64,000 bases of DNA from JBBSHE01 sp038253325. GTDB taxonomy: Bacteria > Actinomycetota > Actinomycetes > Propionibacteriales > Nocardioidaceae. Position numbers and translations under genes: made by a program. Positions 29,807 through 38,260 of this stretch are shown here, in pieces; position 1 is the stretch's first letter, and each line of letters starts with the position of its first letter. The stretch spans positions 1-64,000 of the forward strand of contig JBBSHE010000003.1 of NCBI GenBank assembly GCA_038253325.1, in the 5' to 3' direction. The notes under the pieces are model-generated. The model was not told the DNA's origin. It ran no database searches and saw only the letters and a program-made list of their open reading frames with translations.

Positions 29807-30750
29807 CCACCGTCGACGTCATGGACGCCGAGGGCAAGAAGGCCGGTACGGTCGATCTGCCCAGCCAGATCTTCGACGCCCAGACCAACATCCCCTTGAT
29901 TCACCAAGTGGTCGTCGCACAGCTCGCCGCAGCTCGGCAGGGCAGCGCCAACACCAAGACCCGCGGCGAGGCCGCCGGTGGTGGCCGCAAGCCGTATCGC
30001 CAGAAGGGCACCGGCCGGGCTCGCCAAGGCTCCATCCGGGCGCCCCACTACACCGGCGGTGGCGTCGCCCACGGCCCGACGCCGCGTGACTACGCACAAC
30101 GGACGCCCAAGAAGATGAAGGCGGCCGCCCTGCGCGGGGCACTTTCCGACCGGGCCCGCGACGGTCGCATCCATGTCGTCGAGAGCTTGGTCAGCGAGAT
30201 CTCTACCAAGGCCGCCGTTGCTGCTCTGATCCGCCTCACCGAGCGTCCGCGCGCACTCGTCGTGGTGGGCCGCGACGACGAGACGACCTGGTTGAGCCTG
30301 CGTAACCTGCCCGCCGTCGAAATCCTCGCCGTCGACCAGCTCAACACGTACGACGTGGTCAAGAGTGACGACGTCGTATTCACCCGGGCTGCCTACGAGA
30401 CCTTCGTCGGTGTGGCCGTGGAGCTCGCTGCCGTCACCGACGACGCGGACGACATCGTCAGCCACGACGCCGCCGTCGCCCAACCTCCGTCCGCCGAAAA
30501 GAGCGACGAGCCCGCTGCGAGCCCCAAGCCGTCGAAGTCGCCCTACGGGAAGGGCTCGCACGCGCCGCTGAAGAGCGGCAACGCGCCGAAGGGCTACGAC
30601 GTCAAGGGCAACGCCAACTCGATGAAGTACCACACTCCGGACAGCCCGTGGTATGCGCAGACGGTGGCCGAGGTGTGGTTCGACACCGCCGAATCCGCCG
30701 AGCGTGCCGGATTCGAGGCACCTGGCGCGAGCACGGAGAACGAGACATGA
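29803..30750 (+). CDS. rplD: 50S ribosomal protein L4 with C-terminal sunset-like domain
   Basis: The first 215 or so residues are a normal L4, including GGGRKPYRQKGTGRARQGS, which lines the exit tunnel. The protein then continues for about 100 residues to a total of 315. A Pro/Ser/Lys linker leads to YGKGSHAPLKSGNAPKGYDV and GNANSMKYHTPDSPWY (from residue 269), then AEVWFDTAESAERAGFEAP. That motif matches the small sunset domain known from ArfC-like and some actinobacterial ribosomal proteins, as I recall it. The GTG start overlaps the rplC stop and the stop overlaps the rplW ATG, so the extension is part of the operon's reading frame. Confidence 0.93.
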   Translation: MTTVDVMDAEGKKAGTVDLPSQIFDAQTNIPLIHQVVVAQLAAARQGSANTKTRGEAAGGGRKPYRQKGTGRARQGSIRAPHYTGGGVAHGPTPRDYAQRTPKKMKAAALRGALSDRARDGRIHVVESLVSEISTKAAVAALIRLTERPRALVVVGRDDETTWLSLRNLPAVEILAVDQLNTYDVVKSDDVVFTRAAYETFVGVAVELAAVTDDADDIVSHDAAVAQPPSAEKSDEPAASPKPSKSPYGKGSHAPLKSGNAPKGYDVKGNANSMKYHTPDSPWYAQTVAEVWFDTAESAERAGFEAPGASTENET

Positions 30751-31052
30751 GCAACCTCCACAAGGACCATCGCGATGTGCTGGTCGCTCCGGTGGTGAGC
30801 GAGAAGTCGTACGGCCTGCTGGACCAGAACAAGTACACCTTCGTGGTCCGTCCCGACGCGAACAAGACGGAGATCAAGATCGCCGTCGAGCGGGTCTTCA
30901 ACGTCCGGGTGACCAACGTCAACACGATCAACCGCGCGGGCAAGCGCAAGCGAACCCGCTTCGGCTGGGGCCAGCGCGTCTCCACCAAGCGCGCTGTCGT
31001 CAGCGTCGCAGAGGGCGACCGGATCGACATCTTCGGAGGTCCGGTCTCCTAG
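30747..31052 (+). CDS. rplW: 50S ribosomal protein L23
   Basis: The 101-residue L23 sits at the tunnel exit and docks trigger factor and SRP. It has LVAPVVSEKSYGLLDQNKYTF and the basic RAGKRKRTRFGWGQR loop. The ATG overlaps the rplD TGA. Confidence 0.97.
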   Translation: MSNLHKDHRDVLVAPVVSEKSYGLLDQNKYTFVVRPDANKTEIKIAVERVFNVRVTNVNTINRAGKRKRTRFGWGQRVSTKRAVVSVAEGDRIDIFGGPVS

Positions 31053-31085
31053 GGGGCCGGGCACGAGACGAGGACGAGAGAACTG

Positions 31086-31916
31086 ATGGCTATTCGCAAG
31101 TACAAGCCGACGACGCCGGGCCGTCGCGGCTCGTCGGTCGCCGACTTCGCCGAAATCACCCGCTCGACACCGGAGAAGTCGTTGACCCGTCCGCTTCCGA
31201 AGAAGGGCGGCCGAAACAACCAGGGCCGCATCACCACCCGTCACCAGGGTGGGGGACACAAGCGTGCCTACCGGCTCGTCGACTTCCGCCGGTACGACAA
31301 GGACGGCGTGCCCGCGAAGGTCGCCCACATCGAGTACGACCCCAACCGGACGGCACGGATCGCGCTGCTGCACTACGCCGACGGTGAGAAGCGCTACATC
31401 ATCGCGCCGGAGGGTCTCCGACAGCGCCACCGGGTCGAGAACGGTCCGTCGGCAGACATCAAGGCCGGCAACAACCTGCCGCTGCGAAACATCCCGGTCG
31501 GGACGACCGTGCACGCGATCGAGCTGCGCCCGGGCGGCGGCGCCAAGATCGCGCGGTCCGCGGGTGCCTCGGTTCAGCTCGTCGCCCGGGAGGGCAGCCG
31601 CGCACAGCTGCGGATGCCGTCGGGTGAGATGCGCTATGTCGACGTCCGCTGTCGCGCCACGATCGGCGAGGTCGGCAACGCGGAGCAGTCCAACATCAAC
31701 TGGGGCAAGGCCGGCCGGATGCGCTGGAAGGGCAAGCGCCCGAGTGTCCGCGGGGTCGCCATGAACCCGGTCGACCACCCGCACGGTGGCGGCGAGGGAA
31801 AGACGTCCGGCGGACGTCACCCTGTCTCGCCGTGGGGCAAACCCGAAGGCCGCACCCGCAAGCACAAGCCGAGCGACCAGCTGATTGTCCGCCGCCGCAA
31901 GTCCGGGAAGCGCTGA
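31086..31916 (+). CDS. rplB: 50S ribosomal protein L2
   Basis: The 276-residue L2 is needed for subunit joining and peptidyl transfer. It has MAIRKYKPTTPGRRGSSVAD, the RLVDFRRYDKDGVPAKVAHI core and the C-terminal NPVDHPHGGGEGKTSGGRHP region with the conserved His. Length is normal. The start follows GAGGACGAGAGAACTG. Confidence 0.98.
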   Translation: MAIRKYKPTTPGRRGSSVADFAEITRSTPEKSLTRPLPKKGGRNNQGRITTRHQGGGHKRAYRLVDFRRYDKDGVPAKVAHIEYDPNRTARIALLHYADGEKRYIIAPEGLRQRHRVENGPSADIKAGNNLPLRNIPVGTTVHAIELRPGGGAKIARSAGASVQLVAREGSRAQLRMPSGEMRYVDVRCRATIGEVGNAEQSNINWGKAGRMRWKGKRPSVRGVAMNPVDHPHGGGEGKTSGGRHPVSPWGKPEGRTRKHKPSDQLIVRRRKSGKR

Positions 31917-31927
31917 GGAGAAGCTTC

Positions 31928-32209
31928 ATGCCACGCAGTCTCAAGAAGGGCCCGTTCGTCGACGGCCACCTGCTGACCAAGGTGCAGACCAACGCCGACG
32001 GGGGCGGCAAGCAGGTCATCAAGACCTGGTCACGTCGTTCGATGATCATCCCGCTGATGATCGGGCAGACCATCGCCGTGCACGACGGACGAAAGCACGT
32101 GCCGGTCTTCGTGACCGACTCCATGGTCGGCCACAAGCTTGGCGAGTTCGCGCCGACCCGGACCTTCCGGGGCCACGAAAAAGACGACCGAAAGAGCCGC
32201 CGTCGCTGA
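31928..32209 (+). CDS. rpsS: 30S ribosomal protein S19
   Basis: The 93-residue S19 (MPRSLKKGPFVDGHLLTKVQ opening, then TWSRRSMIIPLMIGQTIAVH) binds the 30S head and contacts tRNA. It follows rplB by 11 bp with GAGGAGAAGC as ribosome-binding site. Confidence 0.98.
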   Translation: MPRSLKKGPFVDGHLLTKVQTNADGGGKQVIKTWSRRSMIIPLMIGQTIAVHDGRKHVPVFVTDSMVGHKLGEFAPTRTFRGHEKDDRKSRRR

Positions 32210-32245
32210 CGCGGCGAGAGCGCAGACGAGAGAGTTCGAGCAAGC

Positions 32246-32680
32246 ATGAGCACCATGGAGCGCCGGCGGGTGAGCGCCCGCCGCGAGAACCTGCTGGGTG
32301 ACCAGGCGGGCGCGTACGCCGTCGCCCGATTCGTCCGGATCGCGCCGCAGAAGGCGCGTCGGGTCGTCGACCTCGTGCGCGGCCGCGGCGTCGACGAAGC
32401 ACTGGCGATCTTGAAGTTCTCTCCCCAGAGTGTCAGCGAGGTGGTTGCCAAGACGCTCGAGAGTGCGATCACGAACGCAACCACGACCGAGGACCTCGCT
32501 CGAGGCACGCTCGTCGTGACCAAGGTCATGGTCGACGAAGGTCCGACGATGAAGCGCTGGCGGGCCCGCGCCCGTGGTTCTGCAAACCGGATCCTGAAGC
32601 GGACGAGCCACATCACGGTCGTGGTACAGCCCGCTGACGCGGCCCGGTCTCAAGGCACGCAGTCTGGAGGTACCCGCTGA
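32246..32680 (+). CDS. rplV: 50S ribosomal protein L22
   Basis: The 144-residue L22 extends a loop into the exit tunnel. ARFVRIAPQKARRVVDLVRG and the loop-region RARGSANRILKRTSHITVVV are conserved. Its Ser/Gly tail is slightly longer than average. Two in-frame ATGs (32246, 32255) are possible starts. The stop overlaps the rpsC ATG. Confidence 0.97.
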   Translation: MSTMERRRVSARRENLLGDQAGAYAVARFVRIAPQKARRVVDLVRGRGVDEALAILKFSPQSVSEVVAKTLESAITNATTTEDLARGTLVVTKVMVDEGPTMKRWRARARGSANRILKRTSHITVVVQPADAARSQGTQSGGTR

Positions 32681-33540
32681 TGGGTCAGAAGATCAACCCG
32701 AACGGATTCCGTCTCGGCATCTCGACCGACCACACGAGCCGGTGGTACGCCGACCGGTCCTACAAGGAGTACGTGAAGGAAGACGTCGCCATCCGTCGCC
32801 TGCTCACCAAGGGGATGGAGCGTGCGGGCATCTCGCGCGTGGAGATCGAACGCACCAGGGACCGGGTGTCGATCACCATCTTCACCGCACGCCCCGGGAT
32901 CGTCATCGGCCGCCGCGGCGCCGAGGCGGACCGGCTCCGTGAGAACCTCGAGACGCTGACCGGCAAACAGGTCAAGCTGAACATCCGCGAGGTCCTCAAC
33001 CCGGAGGTGGACGCCCAGCTCGTCGCCCAGGGTGTCGCCGAGCAGCTGTCGGCACGGGTGGCCTACCGGCGCGCGATGCGTAAGGCGATCCAGACGTCGA
33101 TGCGGTCGGGAGCCCAGGGCATCAAGATCCAGTGCTCGGGGCGGCTCGGAGGTGCCGAGATGTCTCGCTCCGACCAGTACCGCGAGGGTCGCGTACCACT
33201 GCACACGCTGCGTGCCGACATCGACTACGGCTTCTACGAGGCAAAGACGACGTTCGGCCGGATCGGTGTGAAGGTGTGGATCTACAAGGGCGAGGTCGCC
33301 GGTACCCGAGCCGAACGAGAGGCGCAGGCGGCCGTGCTGGCCCAGGCCGGAGTCCGCAACCGGCCGACCCGGCGGCGAAACGACCGCGACAGCCGCGGAC
33401 CCGAGCGACCGGCGCGTACGGACGGCACCGCTGAACCCGCCGCCCCGGTGGAGGTGCGAGTGGCCACCGAAGTTCCAGCCGAGACACCAGCAGCGGCGGC
33501 GCCGGTCGCGGTTGCCGCGCCACCGGTAGAGGGGGGCTGA
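32680..33540 (+). CDS. rpsC: 30S ribosomal protein S3 with Ala/Pro-rich tail
   Basis: S3 forms part of the mRNA entry site. The KH domain (RPGIVIGRRGAEADRLRENL) and the C-terminal domain (IQCSGRLGGAEMSRSDQYRE) are intact. From about residue 225 the protein is low complexity, first Arg/Asp-rich and then Ala/Pro/Val-rich, giving 286 residues. Many actinobacterial S3 proteins have such tails. Translation is coupled to rplV by an ATGA overlap. Confidence 0.97.
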   Translation: MGQKINPNGFRLGISTDHTSRWYADRSYKEYVKEDVAIRRLLTKGMERAGISRVEIERTRDRVSITIFTARPGIVIGRRGAEADRLRENLETLTGKQVKLNIREVLNPEVDAQLVAQGVAEQLSARVAYRRAMRKAIQTSMRSGAQGIKIQCSGRLGGAEMSRSDQYREGRVPLHTLRADIDYGFYEAKTTFGRIGVKVWIYKGEVAGTRAEREAQAAVLAQAGVRNRPTRRRNDRDSRGPERPARTDGTAEPAAPVEVRVATEVPAETPAAAAPVAVAAPPVEGG

Positions 33541-33543
33541 ACC

Positions 33544-33963
33544 ATGCTGATTCCGCGACGGGTCAAGCACCGCAAGCAGCACCACCCCAAGCGCGGCGGT
33601 GCTGCCAAGGGGGGCACCAGACTGGCGTTCGGCGATTTCGGGATCCAGGCCGTGGAGGGCGCGTACGTCACCAACCGGCAGATCGAGTCCGCGCGGATCG
33701 CGATGACCCGACACATCCGTCGTGGCGGCAAGGTGTGGATCAACATCTACCCCGACCGGCCGCTGACCAAGAAACCGGCTGAGACCCGGATGGGTTCCGG
33801 CAAGGGATCGCCGGAGTGGTGGATCGCCAACGTCAAGGCGGGACGGGTCATGTTCGAGCTATCCGGAGTATCCGAGCCGGTCGCGCGCGAGGCGATGCGT
33901 CGAGCGATCCACAAGCTTCCGATGAAGTGTCGGTTCGTCCAGCGTGAGGCGGGTGACCTGTGA
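33544..33963 (+). CDS. rplP: 50S ribosomal protein L16
   Basis: The 139-residue L16 helps place A-site tRNA. It begins MLIPRRVKHRKQHHPKRGG and has TRHIRRGGKVWINIYPDRPL. Length is standard. It ends in an ATGA-type overlap with rpmC. Confidence 0.98.
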   Translation: MLIPRRVKHRKQHHPKRGGAAKGGTRLAFGDFGIQAVEGAYVTNRQIESARIAMTRHIRRGGKVWINIYPDRPLTKKPAETRMGSGKGSPEWWIANVKAGRVMFELSGVSEPVAREAMRRAIHKLPMKCRFVQREAGDL

Positions 33964-34208
33964 TGGCGACCACCACGAGCGCGCACGAGCTCCGCCACCT
34001 CGACGACGAGTCGCTGGCGGAGAAGCTCGCCGGCGCAAAGGCAGAGCTGTTCAACCTTCGTTTCCAGTCCGCCACGGGCCAGCTGGAGTCGCACGGCCGG
34101 CTGCGCGCCGTACGCCGCGACATCGCCCGCATCTACACGATCCTGCGCGAGCGTGAGCTCGGCATCACCGAGCAGATCGTCGCCGACGCCGAGGACAGCC
34201 ATGAGTGA
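33963..34208 (+). CDS. rpmC: 50S ribosomal protein L29
   Basis: The 81-residue L29 lies at the tunnel exit beside L23. The core LRHLDDESLAEKLAGAKAEL and LFNLRFQSATGQLE is clear. A GTG three bases upstream is an alternative start. The gene overlaps rpsQ by 8 bp. Confidence 0.96.
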   Translation: MATTTSAHELRHLDDESLAEKLAGAKAELFNLRFQSATGQLESHGRLRAVRRDIARIYTILRERELGITEQIVADAEDSHE

Positions 34209-34494
34209 GACACCGGAGAACGAGACCGCCGTGCAGACTGCCGAGCGCCGACGCCGAAAGACCCGTGAGGGTCTCGTTGTCAGCGACAAGATGGACAAGA
34301 CCGTGGTCGTGTCCGTCGAGGACCGCGTCAAGCACGCGTTGTACGGCAAGGTGCTGCGGCGGACCAGCAGGTTGAAGGCACACGACGAGCGGAACGACTG
34401 CGGCATCGGCGACCGGGTTCTCATCATGGAGACCCGTCCGTTGTCGGCGGCGAAGCGCTGGCGCGTCGTGGAGATCCTCGAGAAGGCCAAGTAG
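34201..34494 (+). CDS. rpsQ: 30S ribosomal protein S17
   Basis: The 97-residue S17 is a primary 16S rRNA-binding protein with the OB fold: REGLVVSDKMDKTVVVSVED, then RLKAHDERNDCGIGDRVLIM. A 20-residue acidic N-terminal lead is typical of actinobacteria. ATG 34201 overlaps the rpmC end. Confidence 0.97.
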   Translation: MSETPENETAVQTAERRRRKTREGLVVSDKMDKTVVVSVEDRVKHALYGKVLRRTSRLKAHDERNDCGIGDRVLIMETRPLSAAKRWRVVEILEKAK

Positions 34495-34502
34495 GAGACC
34501 CG

Positions 34503-34874
34503 ATGATCCAGCAGGAGTCGCGGCTCAAGGTCGCCGACAACACGGGAGCCAAGCAGATCTTGTGCATCCGTGTCCTCGGCGGCTCTGGTCGACGGTATGC
34601 CGGTATCGGCGACGTCATCGTGGCGACCGTCAAGGATGCGATTCCGGGCGGCAACGTCAAGAAGGGCGAGGTCGTCAAGGCTGTCGTCGTCCGCACCGTC
34701 AAGGAACGACGTCGCGCCGATGGTTCGTACATCCGGTTCGACGAGAACGCAGCGGTGATCTTGCGTGCGGACGGAAACGAACCGCGAGGCACCCGAATCT
34801 TCGGGCCGGTCGGACGCGAGCTGCGCGAGAAGCGGTTCATGCGGATCATCTCGCTCGCGCCGGAGGTTCTGTGA
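34503..34874 (+). CDS. rplN: 50S ribosomal protein L14
   Basis: The 123-residue L14 forms intersubunit bridges with 16S rRNA. MIQQESRLKVADNTGAKQIL and the end GTRIFGPVGRELREKRFMRI are diagnostic. It follows rpsQ by 8 bp and begins the spc portion of the cluster. Confidence 0.98.
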   Translation: MIQQESRLKVADNTGAKQILCIRVLGGSGRRYAGIGDVIVATVKDAIPGGNVKKGEVVKAVVVRTVKERRRADGSYIRFDENAAVILRADGNEPRGTRIFGPVGRELREKRFMRIISLAPEVL

Positions 34875-34876
34875 TC

Positions 34877-35266
34877 ATGGCAGCAAGATCAAGAGGACTG
34901 AAGAACTTGAACGTCAAGAAGGGCGACGTCGTCCGCGTGATCGCCGGCAAGGACAAGGGTGCCGAAGGCAAGGTCATCTCGGTCCTGTCGTCGGCCGACC
35001 GGGTGATCGTCGAAGGCGTCAACCGGGTGAAGCGCCACACCAAGCGTGTCGAGCAGGGTGGCCGCGGTGGGACCACCGGCGGCATCGTGACCCAAGAGGC
35101 AGCGATCCACATCTCGAACGTGATGCCGATCGCCGAGATCGACGGGTCCAAGGTGCCGACCCGGGTCGGCGCCAAGCGTGTCGACGTCCGGAAGAACCGT
35201 CCGAACGGGACGACGTACCAGGCCGCTCGTAGCGTCCGGGTCGCCAAGAACGGCAAGGAGTTCTGA
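34877..35266 (+). CDS. rplX: 50S ribosomal protein L24
   Basis: The 129-residue L24 initiates 50S assembly. The KOW-containing KKGDVVRVIAGKDKGAEGKV and GVNRVKRHTK are conserved. It is a little longer than the usual 105-110 residues. The start may be ATG 34877 or GTG 34871, which would overlap the rplN stop; the ribosome-binding site GGAGG spacing favours the ATG. The stop overlaps rplE. Confidence 0.96.
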   Translation: MAARSRGLKNLNVKKGDVVRVIAGKDKGAEGKVISVLSSADRVIVEGVNRVKRHTKRVEQGGRGGTTGGIVTQEAAIHISNVMPIAEIDGSKVPTRVGAKRVDVRKNRPNGTTYQAARSVRVAKNGKEF

Positions 35267-35832
35267 TGGCCGAAACCGATACTCGCGAGGTTCCGCGGTT
35301 CAAGGCGCGTTACCGCGAGGAGATCGCGGCCGCCCTACGGGAGGAGTTCGCGCTCGCCAACGTCATGCAGGTGCCGACCGTCACCAAGGTCGTCGTCAAC
35401 ATGGGCGTCGGCGAGGCAGCGCGTGACTCGAAGCTGATCGAAGGCGCGGTCCGCGACCTGACCACGATCACCGGGCAGAAGCCGCAGGTGACGAGGGCAC
35501 GCAAGTCGATCGCCCAGTTCAAGCTCCGCGAGGGCATGCCGATCGGTGCCCACGTGACGCTCCGTGGTGATCGGATGTGGGAGTTCCTGGACCGGCTCGT
35601 CACCTTGGCGCTGCCTCGGATTCGCGACTTCCGTGGGCTGTCGCCCCGGCAGTTCGACGGCCGCGGAAACTACACGTTCGGACTGACGGAGCAGGTCATG
35701 TTCCACGAGGTCGACCCCGACAGGGTCGACCGCCAGCGCGGGATGGACATCACGGTCGTGACGACCGCCACCAACGACGACGAGGGGCGCTCACTGCTAA
35801 GGCGCCTCGGGTTCCCCTTCAAGGAGGCCTGA
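35266..35832 (+). CDS. rplE: 50S ribosomal protein L5
   Basis: The 188-residue L5 binds 5S rRNA and P-site tRNA. It has VPTVTKVVVNMGVGEAARDS and GLSPRQFDGRGNYTFGLTEQ. Stop-start overlaps with rplX and rpsZ keep the set translationally coupled. Confidence 0.98.
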   Translation: MAETDTREVPRFKARYREEIAAALREEFALANVMQVPTVTKVVVNMGVGEAARDSKLIEGAVRDLTTITGQKPQVTRARKSIAQFKLREGMPIGAHVTLRGDRMWEFLDRLVTLALPRIRDFRGLSPRQFDGRGNYTFGLTEQVMFHEVDPDRVDRQRGMDITVVTTATNDDEGRSLLRRLGFPFKEA

Positions 35833-36017
35833 TGGCCAAGAAAGCACTGATTGTCAAGGCTGAGCGCACGCCGAAGTTCGCGGTGCGCGGCTACACCCGA
35901 TGCCAACGCTGCGGACGCCCGAAGGCGGTGTACCGCAAGTTCGGGCTGTGCCGCATCTGCCTGCGCGAGATGGCGCACCGCGGCGAGCTGCCCGGCATCA
36001 CCAAGAGCAGCTGGTAG
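35832..36017 (+). CDS. rpsZ: 30S ribosomal protein S14 type Z
   Basis: The 61-residue S14 is the zinc-binding form, with ligands Cys24, Cys27, Cys40 and Cys43 in CQRCGRPKAVYRKFGLCRIC. Many actinobacteria also keep a zinc-free S14 elsewhere for zinc starvation, not visible here. The ATG overlaps the rplE stop. Confidence 0.98.
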   Translation: MAKKALIVKAERTPKFAVRGYTRCQRCGRPKAVYRKFGLCRICLREMAHRGELPGITKSSW

Positions 36018-36094
36018 TCCATCCACCCAATCGACCGCCGAAGGTCGTCCGCGCACCGCGCACGAAACCCCGGTAAGAGAAGAGGCCAACGGCC

Positions 36095-36502
36095 ATGACG
36101 ATGACCGATCCCATCGCAGACATGCTGACGCGTCTGCGCAACGCCAACCAGGCGTACCACGACTCAGTTTCGATGCCGTACAGCAAGCTCAAGGCTGGCG
36201 TCGCCGAGATCCTCCAGCAGGAGGGCTACATCGGCGGCTGGAGCGTCGAGGAGCCTGCCGAGGGTGCCGTCGGCAAGACGCTGCACCTTCAGCTCAAGTA
36301 CGGCTCGAGCCGCGAGCGGTCGATCGCCGGTGTCCGGCGGATCAGCAAGCCCGGCCTGCGCGTCTACGCAAAGGCGACCGGCTTGCCGCGGGTCCTGGGT
36401 GGTCTCGGCGTCGCGATCATCTCGACGTCGACGGGACTCCTCACGGACCGTCAGGCCAAGCAGAGGGGCGTAGGTGGGGAAGTCCTCGCCTACGTCTGGT
36501 AG
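36095..36502 (+). CDS. rpsH: 30S ribosomal protein S8
   Basis: The 135-residue S8 binds helix 21 of 16S rRNA and in many bacteria represses the spc operon. MTMTDPIADMLTRLRNANQA and STSTGLLTDRQAKQRGVGGE are conserved. The start is ATG 36095 or 36101. Confidence 0.98.
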   Translation: MTMTDPIADMLTRLRNANQAYHDSVSMPYSKLKAGVAEILQQEGYIGGWSVEEPAEGAVGKTLHLQLKYGSSRERSIAGVRRISKPGLRVYAKATGLPRVLGGLGVAIISTSTGLLTDRQAKQRGVGGEVLAYVW

Positions 36503-36518
36503 GGCAGGAGGACCACTC

Positions 36519-37061
36519 ATGTCGCGCATCGGCAAGCTCCCCATCACCGTTCCGAGTGGCGTCGACGTCGCCATCGACGGGCAGACGGTCACGGTCAAGG
36601 GGCCGAAGGGCACCTTGAGCCACGTCGTCGCGTCACCGATCACGGTCGGCAAGGGTGACGACGGGCTCATCGAGGTCAAGCGGCCGAACGACGAGCGCCA
36701 GAGCAAGGCCTTGCACGGGCTCTCGCGCACGCTGGTCGCCAACATGGTGACGGGCGTGACCGACGGCTACGAGAAGAAGCTCGAGATCGTCGGCGTCGGG
36801 TACCGCGTCGTACCGAAGAGCCCGACCCAGCTCGAGCTCTCCCTCGGCTTCAGCCACCAGGTGACGTTCAACGCACCCGACGGTGTGACGTTCACCGTCG
36901 AAGGGCCAACCCGCTTCTCGGTCCAGGGCATCGACAAGCAGCGGGTTGGCGAAGTGGCCGCGAACATCCGTAAGTTGCGCAAGCCGGAGCCCTACAAGGG
37001 CAAGGGGATCCGGTACTCCGGCGAGCGCATCCGCCGCAAGGTCGGAAAGGCTGGTAAGTGA
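36519..37061 (+). CDS. rplF: 50S ribosomal protein L6
   Basis: The 180-residue L6 lies by the sarcin-ricin loop. It begins MSRIGKLPITVPSGVDVAID and ends with the conserved PEPYKGKGIRYSGERIRRKV. ATG 36519 follows AGGAGGAC. Its stop overlaps the GTG of rplR. Confidence 0.98.
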   Translation: MSRIGKLPITVPSGVDVAIDGQTVTVKGPKGTLSHVVASPITVGKGDDGLIEVKRPNDERQSKALHGLSRTLVANMVTGVTDGYEKKLEIVGVGYRVVPKSPTQLELSLGFSHQVTFNAPDGVTFTVEGPTRFSVQGIDKQRVGEVAANIRKLRKPEPYKGKGIRYSGERIRRKVGKAGK

Positions 37062-37447
37062 CGATGGCCGTCTCAGTCAAGGTCCACAAGCACACCGCAG
37101 ACAAGACTCGTTCGCGGCAACGGCGCCAGCTCCGCGGGCGAAAGAAGGTTCACGGCTCGCCGTCACGTCCGCGGTTGGTCGTGACCCGGTCGAGCAGGCA
37201 CATGTTCGCGCAGGTGGTCGACGACGTTTCCGGCCGTACGCTCGTGTCGGCGAGCACGATGGAACCAGACGTACGAGCCGCGGGAGGCGACAAGTCCGCG
37301 CGCGCGAAGCAGGTTGGCACCCTGATCGCCGACCGGGCGAAGTCAGCGGGAGTGGAGAGCGTTGTCTTCGACCGGGCCGGAAACAAGTACCACGGGCGGG
37401 TCGCCGCCCTGGCCGATGGAGCCCGAGAGGGTGGCCTCGCCCTCTAG
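37058..37447 (+). CDS. rplR: 50S ribosomal protein L18
   Basis: The 129-residue L18 binds 5S rRNA. RPRLVVTRSSRHMFAQVVDD and VVFDRAGNKYHGRVAALADG are typical. The start is either GTG 37058 (overlapping rplF) or ATG 37064. Confidence 0.97.
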   Translation: MTMAVSVKVHKHTADKTRSRQRRQLRGRKKVHGSPSRPRLVVTRSSRHMFAQVVDDVSGRTLVSASTMEPDVRAAGGDKSARAKQVGTLIADRAKSAGVESVVFDRAGNKYHGRVAALADGAREGGLAL

Positions 37448-37480
37448 GGCGAAGCACGCAAGAGAGATGAGGAAGTTCGT

Positions 37481-38077
37481 ATGAGCGGACCCCAGCGCCG
37501 CAGCGGCGGTGCCGGTGGCGACCGTCGTGGACGCGACGACCGTCGCGGCAACCAGGCGGAGAAGAGCGGCTACATCGAGCGTGTCGTCGCGACCAACCGG
37601 GTGGCGAAGGTGCACAAGGGCGGTCGCCGGTTCAGCTTCACCGCACTGGTCGTCGTCGGTGACGGCGACGGCAGCGTCGGCGTCGGTTACGGAAAGGCGA
37701 AGGAGTTTCCCGCTGCCATCGCCAAGGGCGTCGAGGAGGCCAAGAAACACATGTTCACGGTGCCCCGCATCCAGGGCACCATCCCGCATCCGATCCAGGG
37801 CGAGCGGGCTGCCGGTGTCGTGTTGCTGCGACCGGCTTCACCCGGTACCGGGGTGATCGCCGGCGGGCCGGTGCGCGCCGTGATGGAGTGTGCCGGAATC
37901 CACGATGTGCTCAGCAAGTCGCTGGGTTCGTCCAACGCGCTCAACATCGTGCAGGCGACCGTGGCTGCGCTCCAGGGGCTCAAGTCGCCGGAGGCAGTCG
38001 CGGTCCAGCGGGGGATGACCGTCGAACAGGTCACACCGTCCTGGCTGCTACGCGCCCGCGCCGAGGTGAGCGAGTGA
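37481..38077 (+). CDS. rpsE: 30S ribosomal protein S5
   Basis: The 198-residue S5 helps decoding and mRNA unwinding. After a Gly/Arg/Asp-rich lead come VVATNRVAKVHKGGRRFSFT and VGYGKAKEFPAAIAKGVEEA. It overlaps rpmD by one base. Confidence 0.98.
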   Translation: MSGPQRRSGGAGGDRRGRDDRRGNQAEKSGYIERVVATNRVAKVHKGGRRFSFTALVVVGDGDGSVGVGYGKAKEFPAAIAKGVEEAKKHMFTVPRIQGTIPHPIQGERAAGVVLLRPASPGTGVIAGGPVRAVMECAGIHDVLSKSLGSSNALNIVQATVAALQGLKSPEAVAVQRGMTVEQVTPSWLLRARAEVSE

Positions 38078-38259
38078 TGCCGCGCTTCAAGGTACGCCAG
38101 GTCAAGTCGACCATCGGCTGCAAGAAGAACCAACGCGAGACGCTGCGCACGCTCGGGCTGAAGCGGATCGGGGACGAGGTCGTCAAGGAGGATCGTCCCG
38201 AGATCCGCGGGATGCTCGCCACCGTGCCGCACCTGATCGCCGTCGAGGAGGTGGACTGA
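38077..38259 (+). CDS. rpmD: 50S ribosomal protein L30
   Basis: The 60-residue L30 (KVRQVKSTIGCKKNQRETLR, then TVPHLIAVEEVD) has its ATG on the rpsE stop and ends one base before the rplO GTG. It has standard short length. Confidence 0.97.
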   Translation: MPRFKVRQVKSTIGCKKNQRETLRTLGLKRIGDEVVKEDRPEIRGMLATVPHLIAVEEVD

Positions 38260-38260
38260 C

